Assembly: GCA_017506865.1 (NCBI GenBank)
Contig: JAFCMP010000019.1
Coordinates: forward strand, 310,001 to 374,000
Length of the DNA: 64,000 bases
DNA from: Tribonema minus
Lineage: Eukaryota; Sar; Xanthophyceae; Tribonematales; Tribonemataceae
Direction of reading: 5' to 3'
This document shows positions 34,201-45,638 of this stretch, one piece after another. Position 1 is the first letter of the stretch; every line of letters begins with the position of its first letter. The position numbers and the translations under genes are program-made. The notes below the pieces were generated by a model. That model was given only the letters and a program-made list of their open reading frames with translations. It did no database searches and was not told the origin of the DNA.

Positions 34201-37200
34201 CCGATGTGCAGGACTACTTGGGCCCACTGTTGAAACATGCAACACCTGCAGTGCCATGACACATCTACATTTGACATTTCCACCATTTCCTGTGTGCGTG
34301 GCTTTCAGAGTTAAAGGCTGTCATGACGGCTTGGATGGCACCCAGAATCATTGCCCTGGATCATTGGCTCGTGGCTCATGAGCTTGAGCCCGTACACAGA
34401 CCAGCACAGGCTGGTTCCCCATTCTGACTTGCAATTGGACTCTAATATAATTCAACCATCCGCCGGTTCAGGCGTCTCTGTGGTTATCATCCTGGAAGGC
34501 AGCATGAGATCACCCCTCAAGATTTGTTGCAGACTGAGTGGTCGCTTTTCGAGCCAAGCGAGAAAGACAGCCCCCCACCCCCCCCTTGCTGTTGACTGCA
34601 CGCTGCCAGCGCCAAACTCTCCGTGCCCTCAGTGTCCAATGTTGCTGCTGGCGGCGCGTGCTCTGCAGGCAAAGACCCTGCAGAACCTCCAAGCGGAGGT
34701 GCAACGCCTGCGCGGCGACTCCGTGCAGCTGCAGGCGCTGCAGGCCGAGAGGGGGGCGGCCCAGGCAAAGGTGAACTGAAAGCTGATATACATATATAGA
34801 TATACTTCAAGTTGAAGTGGAGAGTCACGACCCTGCGCAGCTGCAGGCGCTGCAGGCCGAGAGGGAGGCGGCGCAGGCAAAGGTGAACTTGAAACGATTT
34901 GCGTGCACTTTAAGTTGAAGTGAACGCCTGCGCGGCGACTCCGTGCGCTTTAAGTTGAAGTGAGTTGAAGGGGAGTGTCACCACTGCTAAGCGGTTGTTC
35001 AACGCCTGCTTTCTAGCCGCGGGTCGCAATAATGGCAGCCAGGGCAGCGGTGTGACAATGTCCAGGTGCACACATCAAGTTGAAGTATAACAATTGGTAA
35101 TATCTGAAATGTCACTACTCCAAGCGGAGGTGCAGTGCCTGCAAGGCGAGTCCGTCCAGGTGCGGGCACTGCAAGCCGAGAGGGAGGCGGCTGACACAAC
35201 TGCAAAAAGCGCCGAAGGCATCGCCTAGTCTCTACACACTTCAGCTTGCAACTTTGTGCATGAGAATCTATCTTGCGGCAAGTGCATGCGCCGGGACATT
35301 TTGCATTATCCTCAGCCGGCGATGAGAGGTGTGCTGTTGATCGACGCATGTCTCTGAGCTGTCTAGTCTTGTTCATGAAAAGATACAAGCCGCCTCATCA
35401 ACGCAACCTGCTGTGTGTATGCTGCACATGTGCCTTGTGCGTGCCGGGTGAGATCATGCAATGGACCCGTGCAACAGCCAACGACACACGAGCCCACAAA
35501 TCTTGACTACTGGTTTGTCCCCTCAACAGTCGTCTCTCGCCTCGACTGTTTTGTGGAGTCGTGCTATGGTTAGGGTTAGGGTTAGGGTTAGGGTTAGGGT
35601 TAGTAACACACAGCGCCATCGTACACCGCGAAGCCACTCACTCGAACATCTAGACTACTAGGTAGCAGCACTGTGCATCTACACTCAAGTGTTGCACATG
35701 CGTACTGCGTGCGACAGGGCTTGACTGCTACAAAAGAGGCATTTGCGCCCCTAACTTCAACTGCTGTGCATACCTACCCACGCCCCGTCTGTGCGCGCAG
35801 GAGGCGGAGCTCAAGGCATGCGCCAACGAGAGGGGCGCGGAGCTCACGCGCTCGCGCGCACAGCTGCAAGACCTCACAGCCGGACTGACTAAAGAGCGCG
35901 AGGCACGCGCACGCGCCGTCGGGGCGCTGACCGCCGCCGAGGTGCAGCTGCCATTCATGATTATGACCACTGGTTGAACCCTTACCCTACTTAGGCAGGC
36001 CTTGAGTCGTGTGTGACCGGTCTGATTTTAGTGGAACCCTAAACCTCCGTCATGAGTCGTGTGTGGTCTGACAGACTTTAGCCGCCGCCGAGTTGCAGCT
36101 GCCATTCATGAACATGATCACTGGTCGCGCTCTGGCCTTGGGACATGAGTCATATGTGGTTGATCTGTTGCAGCGGCATCCGTTCTCAGCGTCTTTGGCG
36201 CGGCTCTGCGGGGTTTGATGATGGCGGCGGAGGTCTGCCATTCATGAACATGAACACTGGTCGTGCCCTAACCCTACTTAGGTCACGACTCATGAGTCTT
36301 GTGTGGTCAATCTGATTTCAGCATGGCTGACATGGCTCTGCGGGCTCTGATGATGGCAGCGGAGGTGTGTCATTCACGGATATGATCACTGATTGAACCC
36401 TGACCGTACTCAGCTCATGTGTCTTGTGTGGTCCATGTGGTTCAGCGGCAGGATTAGCGCAGGCTGTGTTGATCGCAGCGGCGCAGTGGAGGTGCCCCAG
36501 TAGTGCCACTGGCAGTGGCCGGGTGCTGTATACAAGCAGTCAACGGCTAGGATGGGACCTAGGGCCAGACTAAGTGTTGGATCTAGGATTCGCACTGTCA
36601 GAGCGCAGGCTGCCGGCAGGGGGTGTGCAGGAGAGCCCCGGCGGTGGCAGTGGCGCAAAGTTGCGTACCTGAGGTTCGGGGAAAACATAAGGGTAAGGGG
36701 CTTTGAGTAGGGTTTGAAGTAAAGGTTAGGGCCAGGGTTAACGCATTGTCAGGGCTTTGGCAGTGGCTGAGGTGCGGCATCCGGCGCCAGTGCTGGGCAC
36801 CTTGGTGATGGCTGTGTCACAAGGCGCGCTGTGTCACAAGGCATCAGGGCGGCAAGGGTTTCGGTTTACTTAGGGTTAGGGTTACAGTGAGGCGTCCAGA
36901 GCTGGGTATGTTTTAAGTTGGGCGGCAAAAGGCTTGGGCAGACCCTGACTGTAATTCCCGTGTGCTCGCGTGCCCAGTGTTGCATCATAAGGCGGCTTGG
37001 TATGCACCTAGGAATAGGGTCAGGTTCGTAGAGTAGGGTCAGGGTTAGCGGCTGTGCGTGTGGAGACGGCTCAGGCGAGCACGCACCCTGTGAGCGCTGA
37101 CACGTGCGTAGGATGTGCAAGCAGCGCTCCTATTGCAGCTGTACAGACGGCTGCGGCAACGACGCATTTGGTGGTTCTTCGTTGAACAACGGTGCACAAG

Positions 37201-39997
37201 TTACGGCGCTGTGCTGCACATGGCATGTGGCGGTGGTGCTCTATTCGCTGGCTGTATACTTCTTGAAGTAAGATTCACGTGTGGGAGGGGAACGTGTCGG
37301 AGGCCAGCCTGTCGGGGGGGGGTTAAGCATGTATGCATACAGCAGCAGGCGCCGATGGTGCACTTCAACTTGAAGTCTGTGTGATGCCCTCATGTACTAC
37401 TAATAGTACACAAAACTGAGAGCATAGCGGTTGACCTGCCATGAGCATCAGTACTGTACTTGTAACCTGCCCCTCGTATCACCACAGCTGAAGTCGGTGA
37501 CTGCTGTAGGATGAGCCCGCGACTCATCAGCGACGCCTCGCTTGCGCCCGCGTCATTCCGTGCTTCGCCTCTGATGCAGGAGGACAGCCACGTGCAGCGG
37601 CAGACCTGCAAGGCCCTGCAGGACAACTTTGACAGGCAGCGTGCGGTGTACGACGGCACCATCGCCACGCTGCAGGTGAGTGCGCTGACGCGCTGTGACA
37701 GCGCCCAGCACTTTGTAACCTGCGAAACGTATCCGCTGCTGGTATGCGCACGTCTGCCCGGTTGGCTCTACCTGCGCTGAAGTGCAAGTCCTAGTTGCAG
37801 TTGGCTCTACCTGTGCTGAAGTTCAATGTCGAGCAGAAGTTGAAGTTCAAACTGCAGTGAGATGTCCCCACGTTGTTGCAGACTTACAGTGCATCCTCTG
37901 CCTGCATGCAATTGTGAGAGGCGCACACACTCCACTGGCAGGACTAGAGCGATCCGGTTGTGTTGTGTGGTGGCGCTGGCAGAGGTTTAATCTGCGACTG
38001 CCACGATGTGCTTGCAATTGGGTTTGAAGGTTAGAATTCATAGGGTTTGAGAGGCTGCCGCATGACATGCTGAGCATTCAAACAAGGGTCGAAGGTAGGG
38101 TTTGAGTTGGATAGGGTCAGGGGGGCAAGAAAAGAAAAGCATGTCATGACAATGGAACCTGGCAATTGATTGACATGCGTGTGCACATCCTCACTGCCCG
38201 CCTCAGAGCAAGCTGGAGAGGCAGCAGGGCTCTGTGGCGGTAGAGCTCCGCCGCGGCGCCGAGAGGGCGGAAGAGCTTGCCAAGCAGGTGATTCATGCGC
38301 AATACATTCATCATCGTGTTTAGTAGGGATTGTCGTCGACGTTGATCGGCCCGATTCGGTCAGGAAGCCAGCAGTGGATCGGTAGAGCGGGTCATCGCGG
38401 TAACACTGAAGTGTCCTGACAAGCAGGCATTAAAGCAGCGAGCATTGTGCTGAGAGTCGTGATGCTATGTGTGCCAATGGGCGTTGCCGGTCACGCTTGC
38501 GGTCTGCATCGCACGGTTGCTTACAGGAACAACATACGGCAGTTACAGAGGTGCCTGCATGCTACTGCCACGCGCTATCTACAAATGTAGACATCAAACA
38601 TCAGACACAGAGTACAGTGAGACTGTCCAGCACTTTCCAGGAACTTCAAAAGCGTGGTTTACTCATCATGAGTTCAAGATGTAGCGCTGTCTTACAAAAT
38701 GCCTCAATCCCGTCAAGCGGTAGCACCAGCTCCGTGATAGTGTCATCCCGTTGACATTCTATTGGTTGGTCGTATCACACATTGTTGCTGGAATGACAGC
38801 GGGAAACGCATTGTATGCTGACCCTGCATGCCATAATGATGTCACCGTATTGCCATCGAACAACTCCTGCGCCTCTGGCTCTCGCCTTGTCGTGTTTCAG
38901 TGTTAAGAGCTCGCCCTGCCAGGTGCAGCACTGTGTATGCACTTGACCAACCAGCGTCAAGAGGTTCTTGAGGAGTCATGCTAGTTCCTTCGCACAGCCA
39001 TGCCTGAAGTTATTGCCTCCCAAGCGGTGGATGCTCTTGAAGCACAACACCGGTCAGCGGCGCTCACGCCTGCGCTGCTGTGGTGCGACACGCCTCATCA
39101 ACGCTCAGCATACCCTCCCGTCCCCCTTCTCCCCCCTTGCCCCCCCCCCCCCTCCCCCCCCAACAGGTAGCAGCGCTCAACCACCAGCTGCAGGCCGAGC
39201 GCGCCGTCACCCACGACCTCAGAACACAAATCCGACACGCCCTCAAACAGCCCCCCGCCCCCAGACCCGCCCCCCCAGCCGCCCCCCTCAGCAAGCACCA
39301 AAACGCAGCACAACCCCCTCCGCAGCGCTCTCAACCGGCGCCGGCGACAGCGACGGTGGCTGCGCCCCTCGTGTCCAACGCCACGCGCGTGAGGCCGCCG
39401 AGCCCCGCTGCAGGGCTCATGCGCCTCGGGCGCGCCGCCGCCAGCAGCGTGCACGAGAGTCTGAGCGCTGCTGCGGAGGCGCGGCGCGCGCGCAGCGACG
39501 GCGGCGGCGGCGCGGCGCGCGAGTCTACGGCGTCGGTGGCAGCAGCGGCGGCGCCGGCGGCGGGGGCAGCGGCGGCGGCATCAAAGAGCCAGATGGCGGT
39601 AAAAGCAGGGACGAGTGGAGGTGCTGCAGCTGGTGGTGTCGCTGTGTCCATGGCGCAGCAGCAAGGTACGGTGAAGCGGGCGGAGGGTGGTGGCTACGCG
39701 GGGTCGGCGGCAGCTACGATGACATCGTCAAAGGGCGCGAAGAGTCAGGGCGGGGGGGTTGGGGGGGCGAAGGGGCCGTTGCGCCTGCTGAGAGCGCTGC
39801 GTCTCGACGCCCGCGGAACAGCAGCAGCAGCGGGAGCAACAGCAAACTTAAGCAGCAGCAGCAGCAGCAACAGCAACAGCAAGAAGAATGCACCAGTTGC
39901 GAAGTTAGGGATGGCAAAGATAGCAGCAGCGGATGTCACACACGCAGAGGGGGGGGGGGACCAGGATGCAGTTTTGTTTGTGGGTCTGGGCGGCTGA
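31259..39997 (+). CDS. Signal-anchored coiled-coil protein, function unknown
   Basis: Supported exons: 31259-31489 (donor uncertain), 32744-32843, 33888-33940, 34669-34770, 35801-35941, 37580-37675, 38207-38287 and 39167-39997 (TGA 39995-39997); a further candidate is 32303-32356. All join in phase, giving about 545-560 residues. The N-terminus has a hydrophobic segment LALLVLLGASLCLLGTSF after two Arg, a signal peptide or type II anchor. Exons then encode heptad-rich helices such as ALQKLERALLDVAQSY, AKTLQNLQAEVQRLRGDSVQ, ELTRSRAQLQDLTAGLTKE, LQDNFDRQRAVYDGTIATLQ and VAALNHQLQAERAVTHDLRT. The long last exon is Pro, then Ala/Gly/Ser-rich, ending with LGMAKIAAADVTH and DQDAVLFVGLGG. Location in the secretory pathway is inferred. 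I do not recognise the family. Short phase-0 exons coding single helical blocks suggest growth by duplication. Introns carry many tandem repeats. Confidence 0.7.
33000..33525 (+). repeat. About 350-bp tandem duplication in coiled-coil gene intron
   Basis: Segments at about 33015-33170 and 33365-33515 align: gcccgtgtccgccgctcc/gcccgtgtccgctgcttg, ggccagatctgaagcac/gaccagacctgaagcac and gatgatatcgg/gatgatattga. A pure ttaggg run lies between them. Confidence 0.7.
33216..33251 (+). repeat. Interstitial telomeric repeat, (TTAGGG)6
   Basis: Six perfect ttaggg units lie inside an intron of the coiled-coil gene. Confidence 0.95.
34800..35225 (+). repeat. Copies of a coiled-coil exon edge in its intron
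   Basis: The end of exon 34669-34770 is copied at 34836-34885 (including gcaggcaaaggtgaac), in part at 34925-34945 (gcctgcgcggcgactccgtg) and more divergently at 35122-35220. The separators are aagttgaagt-type sequence. Confidence 0.8.
35570..35603 (+). repeat. Interstitial telomeric repeat, (TTAGGG)5
   Basis: Five perfect ttaggg units plus ttag in an intron of the coiled-coil gene. Confidence 0.95.
35930..36440 (+). repeat. Array of about four exon-edge copies after exon 35801-35941
   Basis: Units carry gccgccgccgag(g)t, tgccattcatga, a tatgaccactgg variant, a ccctacttagg variant, tcatgagtcttgtgtggt and a (ga)ttt(t/c)ag end. They start near 35930, 36072, 36220 and 36350. Confidence 0.8.
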
Positions 39998-40021
39998 CCC
40001 TAACCCTAACCCTAACCCTAA
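39998..40021 (-). repeat. Interstitial telomeric repeat (CCCTAA)4 abutting a stop codon
   Basis: Four perfect ccctaa units begin at the base directly after the TGA of the coiled-coil gene (39995-39997). Confidence 0.95.
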
Positions 40022-40944
40022 CCATGGATGTAGCAGCACTGGAGTCAGCGAGGTCTAGCAATACTCCATGCTTCCTCAAACGGCAGCACATAATGCTTCG
40101 TCTGTTTGCACAGCCATCCGTACGCCGGACTCCTGTACAAATAGCACAAAAGGCCATGTCGAAGTCAGGGTTCTTGACCTTCGCATCTGAATGTACACCA
40201 CGTGCCTTAGCATGTGTTTGTCTTGTGTCAACTGTTTCATGACAATGTGTGCGTCGCTTGTGCAAGACAGCGCCTAATGAAGCATACAGTCTGTTGAATC
40301 AACCACCATCGCGTGTCGCAATGCATGCATGGCCTCAATGTAGCTGTGTCTGAATGCCAAGTGCAAACGATGATTCCAGATAGATCACGATTCACTCACC
40401 AGAGGATTGAGTGAATTTGGTTTGTTGAAGTTTCAAGCAGATCTGAGTGGGACAATGTATTCAATAACCGGTTCCAGTCAAGGCCTGTACGTTAACTAGT
40501 CGTGATACACTCAACACGGCACGCATGAGCAACACTTTTTGTGTCACGAAAGAATTCTGTTGAGTCACGAATGCCCTATTGCATACAGACCATCGTAGGT
40601 CTCAACTGCAAGCACACACCGATGATGTGACACCATACAATCAGCAAATGCGCAGAGGCACATGTTTCCATTTACACACAAGCTTGCATGCGATAGGAGC
40701 TGCAGCCAAGCGATATATCTATAGGAGCCTGTTCACCCCGATCCGTATTCAACTTCAACTTCAGCCTGAGGGGGGGGGGGGCATTGCCCAGTCGGCTGGG
40801 GGACATGACTCAGTCTAACTCTGGTGGGACGAACTAGACCAACACACGTCGTTTAAGACAGCTTGACACCCTTGCTGCTAGAATGTCTGATTGCTGTTAG
40901 AATGTCTGTTTAGCTGGAGTGCCCTGAGGAGGATTGCATCTGCC

Positions 40945-41465
40945 TCAGTCACCGCCACTGTCACCGCCGTCGCCACCGCCGCCGTCGCCACCGCCGCCGT
41001 CGCCGCCGCTGCTGTCACCACCGCCGCTGTCGCTGCCCATGCTGCCACTACCACCCATATTGGAGTCCATCTCAGACGCGATGGCAGTGTTGGCGTTGTC
41101 AGCGTCCGCGCCACTCAATTGTGAAGTAGCACCCTCAACGAAGGCCTGAGCGACAGCAGTACCTGGAGAGGAGGCCACATCTGACCCCTTATAAAAACCT
41201 TCGGTCTCCTGCGACGTGCGACGGAATCCGATGCAGAGCGACGGTGGCGTGGGGGGGGGGGGGGGGAAGCAGAGGTCTCCGTTTGTGGTCCAAGCCCGAG
41301 AGATTGCACCGTGCACACCCACAGCGAACAGCGCACACACAGCGCACAGCACACAGCGCGCAGCACACAGCACACAGCGCAATTAAGCCAAGCCTGGGCT
41401 CGTCTCAAATTCATGTCTTGGCGGTCGTGAAAGTCGGGCGTGAACTCACTGCTCCAGTCGCCCAT
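40945..41465 (-). CDS. Possible small Gly/Ser/Asp-rich protein gene (tentative)
   Basis: A minus-strand ATG at 41465 opens MGDWSSEFTPDFHDRQDMNL with balanced composition. Downstream, after a 16-C run and a CGTCGCAG|G acceptor-like site at about 41212, another frame reads ETEGFYKGSDVASSPGTAVA and continues to a (Gly/Asp/Ser)-rich tail with TGA at 40945. A TATA-like gatatatataagggg lies about 185 bp upstream of the ATG. No convincing donor links the two parts, because the sequence between is a GTGTGCTGTGC-type simple repeat. It may be a real two-exon gene, or chance. I do not recognise a family. Confidence 0.3.
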
Positions 41466-42205
41466 GGTTCAACTGGTACCGCGCGTGTGTGCGAGGCCTT
41501 TCTGGGATCAGAGAGTGTGTGCAGGCCGAGAGTGTGTGCAGCGGAGTGTGTGCAGGCCGAGAGAGCCTGTTTGAGCCGGCTGACCCCCGGGCGAGAGCAG
41601 ATTCTGAGATTCACTTCAAGAAACTTCCAACCAGGAAGGCTGTCCCCTTATATATATCTCCGGGAGGTAGGGGGCGAGGAACCCCTCTTGCATGTGGACG
41701 AACAGGTGTAAGTTGCGCTCAAAGGCAGAGACCATCGCTCTACCTCAGCAAGTTTTGCGAACGTGTGTCTCCTCCATGCTTTTTCTTGAGTTAAACCTTT
41801 GATCATGAAGCACGTACATGCAGCGGGGCATGAATTATGTGTTGCCGCTAGACGGAGCTACCCCTAACAGCAAGAAAATCCTAGCAGCACCACGGTCTGT
41901 CTGCAACTGGTGTGCAACAGTTCGATACTTCAAAGCCGTTACGCACAACTTCACTTCTTGAGGAGCGAAATTCGAAACGTGGGGACCATGATGAGCGCTC
42001 TGCAGGCCGTGAAGCGTGGCCGCAGGCTTGAGCCTGCAGTGCGATACGCGCCAAGCGTCGCTAAGCTGGACGCAAAAATAAGCCAAGTACCTCTCTCCGC
42101 CAGAACATACCTATTAACGCACCCTGCTTCAAAGGGAGCTAAATACAGGGTAGTAGCTAGCCATTGCCAGCAGCACCCTGCAACAAGCAACACTGGCGCC
42201 CCGCC

Positions 42206-43341
42206 ATGAGTGACGTCGGCGTCGCAGTGCTAGCGTGCATGCAGGCAAGACCGGGAGACGTCAAAATTGCTCGCTCGGGCACTCAGGCGCTGTGGCGACT
42301 GCTAGGGAACGCTTTTGCTGGAGAGCCTAGAGAACTGCTAACCCAAGCCCAGGCCAAGATACTGGAGGCGGACGCTTGCCAGATTCTGGTGGGTACAATG
42401 TAGAATCACGCCAATGATGTCGAGGTGCAAGGGCTCGGGGCTGGATCCATAGGATTCCTAGCACTCGACAACGCTGCCGCCAGCAGGGCGCTAGGGGAAG
42501 CAGGAGCATGCCAAGTGGTGCTCTCAGCGCTGCGTACCTGCGTCGCAGCACCCCCCTCCTGCCAGCAGGCAGCATCGGCTGTCATGTGCGCAGCAGGCGC
42601 AATCGAGCCCCTTGCAGCATCTCCGTTGAAGTGCTGTCCCGCTACCTGTATGAGCAAGAGCTCATGGCTGTGGTGCTGAAAGCGGCTGGACACCTGGCCA
42701 AAGAGCACGCGGCCGCCCTGAGCGATGCCGGCGCGTGCGAAGCGGTCGTACAGGTGCTGAACGCTTATGCGCACCAACCGAGCACATTGTGGTGGTATCT
42801 TAACGTGGTGGCGGACCTCGCACAGCACGATGACGTCAGGGGCAGGCTGTGCGCAGCAGACCCCGGACCCGCCGTGATCAGGGCCATGCAGTTGTTTCCG
42901 CCCGTTGTCAAAGTTCAGATGGGTGGCATATTGGCCATCACGCCACTGACGCGCAGCGGCGCATACAGCAGGCAGCTGGCCGACATAGGCAGTCGCGAGG
43001 TAATGACTGCAATCGAACTCGCGCTGAGCAGCCCTCACACAGTCGCGTTTGGTCTTGCTGGGCTGGCCGTCCTCGCTGAAGCAGAAGGGTTTAGCGACAG
43101 GCTAGGGCCGGCATGCGCGGGCGCAGTTGCTGCCGTCGATGCGTATGCAGACCTTGAGGCAATAGCAAAGACTGGTGTGCTGGCCATCAGTCACCTGGCC
43201 AATGCGACTGCAAACCTCCCGCTGCTGCGCCAGTGCGGTGCGCTGGAAACAGTTACAGCAGCCGTGCAGCGCTACCCGCAGAACGAAGACATTTTGATTG
43301 AGGCCAGTGCCGTGCTCGCGAAGCTAGGCGAAGAAGGATGA
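42206..43341 (+). pseudogene. ARM-repeat protein gene with in-frame stop and frameshift
   Basis: Starting at the ATG at 42206, the translation shows consecutive armadillo-like helices: VAVLACMQARPGDVK, SGTQALWRLLGN, NHANDVEVQGLGAGSIGFLA, GEAGACQVVLSALRT, LMAVVLKAAGHLAKEHAAAL, AGACEAVVQVLNAYAHQPS, LALSSPHTVAFGLAGLAVLA and LLRQCGALETVTAAVQRYP, ending at TGA 43341. The frame breaks twice: a TAG at 42401-42403 inside a repeat (VGTM, stop, NHAND), and a one-base shift near 42615 between AGAIEPL and ISVEVLSRYLYEQ. No GT-AG intron of reasonable length explains either. Unlike its neighbours it has no introns over 1.1 kb. It is probably a decayed, possibly retroposed, copy; assembly error is the alternative. 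ARM repeats bind proteins; no specific role can be given. Confidence 0.75.
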
Positions 43342-44229
43342 TTGACAGCTGCATAGGGGCGAATTGCTTCTAGAACAGAATGTAATGCGCCCATGGTGAG
43401 GGCAGGGGTGAGGGTATTGCCGGGTGTCCATTGTCTGTATTGCCTGTGTTTGCGGTGCTTTTTGATCTGCACGGGCTGAGTACATTGTCTGTGAGTCAGG
43501 TTCATGGGTACATGGCAGCAGTGCACAGCAGCCATGCGACAAGTGTCATGTCATGCCTGCATTTCTTCCTCAGGCTGTACACCGCTAGCTGAAAAATCAC
43601 AAAGCACGCGAGGGCTTGTTGCACTGTCAGCTGTTGCATCTGGTGGTGGACCCTATTTCCAACTGTGGTGTTGCATTTGCATTTTAAAATATGTGCTTTG
43701 CTGTGCATGGAGTAAAATCAGTATGTTTGTTTGGCCTTCTCTGTGTGTGCTGCTGGCGACCGCACCAATGACAGCGATGCACAATTGCCATCATATGTAC
43801 AGTGTTTGAGTGCGCACCTTGGTGGACAGCGACTTTTGCTTGCCGTTTTTTAGCTTTGCTGGGCTTGCAGATGAGGAACAGCATTGTGCCAGTACTGCAG
43901 TGTTGCTGGCTCCGGATACCAGGTCAATGGCTACATCCAATGTGCAGATTTTTATGGCCACTGACTGCTTATAACTGGTCCAGGACCTCCCATCAATGCA
44001 GTGTGCTCCTGCGCTCAACTCACAAGGCGCTTTGTGCAGAAAAACCACGTGAAGCTGTTGCCATAAGTGTTTTGAGGGCTGCGTCATGTATACTAATCCT
44101 TGCAAGTATTCATAATCAACTTTAATCACACACATCAAGAATCCGTTTGAATGAGTTGGCGATGCTAGAAAAGTGGAGAGAAAGGCGCTTATTTGGACCC
44201 AACTTTAAAAGAGCGTCAGTGCCGAGACA
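43342..44229. other. Intergenic stretch, nothing recognised
   Basis: This AT-richer sequence between the ARM pseudogene and the inverted remnant pair has no domain-bearing frame and no clear repeat beyond short motifs. Confidence 0.5.
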
Positions 44230-44909
44230 ACGGGGCTGCAGCTCTTGAACAATGTCAGCGCGCTGCTGAACCTGAATAACATCATTGCATTGACGCCAGA
44301 GCTGGCGACGGACGTTGTCTTCGGACGGCGGCGCATGGACGTTCTGCGCAGGGCGCTGCTGGAAGATATGGTAGCAGGCACCGCTCAGCACGACGGCAGC
44401 AAAGCAGCGTGGCGCTTCAATGCGCACGTCGGACACGTGGCAGCAAAGCAGCCTCTCGCTTTCAATGCGCACGGAGACGCAGTTACTTTGGCGGAGTACC
44501 TCGATGGCTTCTCGCTGCTCCAGAAGGTCGTGGTGGCGGTGGTGGGGTATGTATCAGCATCCGGCGGCCTCCACAATTCCGGTGCTGCAGGTGCTGCAGG
44601 CGGCAGACCAGACAGTGTGCCGCTGCAAGGCGAACGCGCTGCGTTCAGCGGCGATCCTCGAAACGGAGGAGATGATGGCAGCATTCCAGCCGCTGATTTA
44701 TGCGTCGCGGGAGTGTTTTAAGCGGTTTGCGAAGAGCCTGAGCATCGCCTCGGGACGAGGTGGGCACGGTTTTCCAGACCATGCCGAGGGACGGGGGCGA
44801 CGCCAGGGTGGTGGTGCCAGACGGGAGCGTGGCGGCACCAGAGCTCAACTTGCAGCCGGCGTTGGAGTTGCTGATCGCTCTGCCAGGCCTTGCCTTCACT
44901 GCGATCTGA
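44230..44909 (+). pseudogene. Decayed gene, left arm of inverted pair
   Basis: Coding-like segments lie in three frames: NNIIALTPELATDVVFGRRR to AEYLDGFSLLQKVVVAVVG, then ASTIPVLQVLQAADQTVC to AAILETEEMMAAFQPLIYAS and CFKRFAKSLSIASG, then DEVGTVFQTMPRDGGDAR to LNLQPALELLIALPGLAF with TGA at 44907-44909. Comparison with the right arm places a one-base insertion near 44547. The original protein is unrecognised; helical, leucine-rich character and position suggest kinship with the ARM pseudogene, without proof. Confidence 0.6.
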
Positions 44910-44919
44910 TGCGGAGTGC

Positions 44920-45322
44920 CCAGACGGCAACGCATCAGGACGTAGTGAAAGGCGTGGCCTGCGTTGAGCAACTCCAACACGGGCTGCAGGATTTAGCACT
45001 GGTGCCGCCGCCTGCTGGTCCCCCTCTGGCGCCGTTGCCCGCTGCCCTCGGCATCGTCTGAGATACGGTCCCTACCTCGTCCAGAGGCCATGCTTAGGTT
45101 CTTCGCGAACAGCTGAAAGCATTCCCACGACGTATGTATGAGCGGCTGGAATGCCAGCGTCATCTCCTCCGATTCCAAGATCGCCTTTGAATGCAGGGTA
45201 TCCTCCTTGTAGCGGCGCAAGCCTTCCCCGGTCTCCCGCAGCACTCCACCTCCTGTAATAGTGGAAGCCGGGAGATGCTGATTACGCACCACCGCCACGA
45301 CCTCCTGGAGCGAAAACAACAA
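44920..45322 (-). pseudogene. Decayed gene, right arm of inverted pair
   Basis: The minus-strand translation LQEVVAVVRNQHLPASTIT to SKAILESEEMTLAFQPLI and CFQLFAKNLSMASG parallels the left arm (ILETEEM/ILESEEM, AFQPLI, FAKSLSIASG/FAKNLSMASG). A later frame gives DEVGTVSQTMPR and LQPVLELLNAGHAF, matching the left arm end. The copies are strongly diverged and point tail to tail. Confidence 0.6.
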
Positions 45323-45638
45323 TTACATAATTTATAATAATATCTTTTAAGCTGCTGCATTTCCGCAGTGACCAAAATCACCTCTGGTGATACGTGAGAC
45401 TGCTCCTGATGACCAGAGTGGACGCTGAGATCAGCAAATTCGGGGACGAATGCGTTCACGGTGCTCGAGCACCCGTGCGCTCGTAGGGATGGACGCGCAG
45501 ATACTGCGCCACCACACGCCTCACCACAGCTGCCGCGTTCCACCTTTGAAGGCAAAAGTGGAGGACCACAGCGCCGGCTGCTGCTCCTGCGCTTCGAGGA
45601 TCCGGAATGTCACCTCAAGTGCCAGTTGGGACGTTCAC

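Noticed and set aside
38968-40242. 424-codon open frame overlapping the last coiled-coil exon
   Set aside because: It lies in another frame over the low-complexity exon; the accepted frame begins at a good acceptor and continues the coiled coil.
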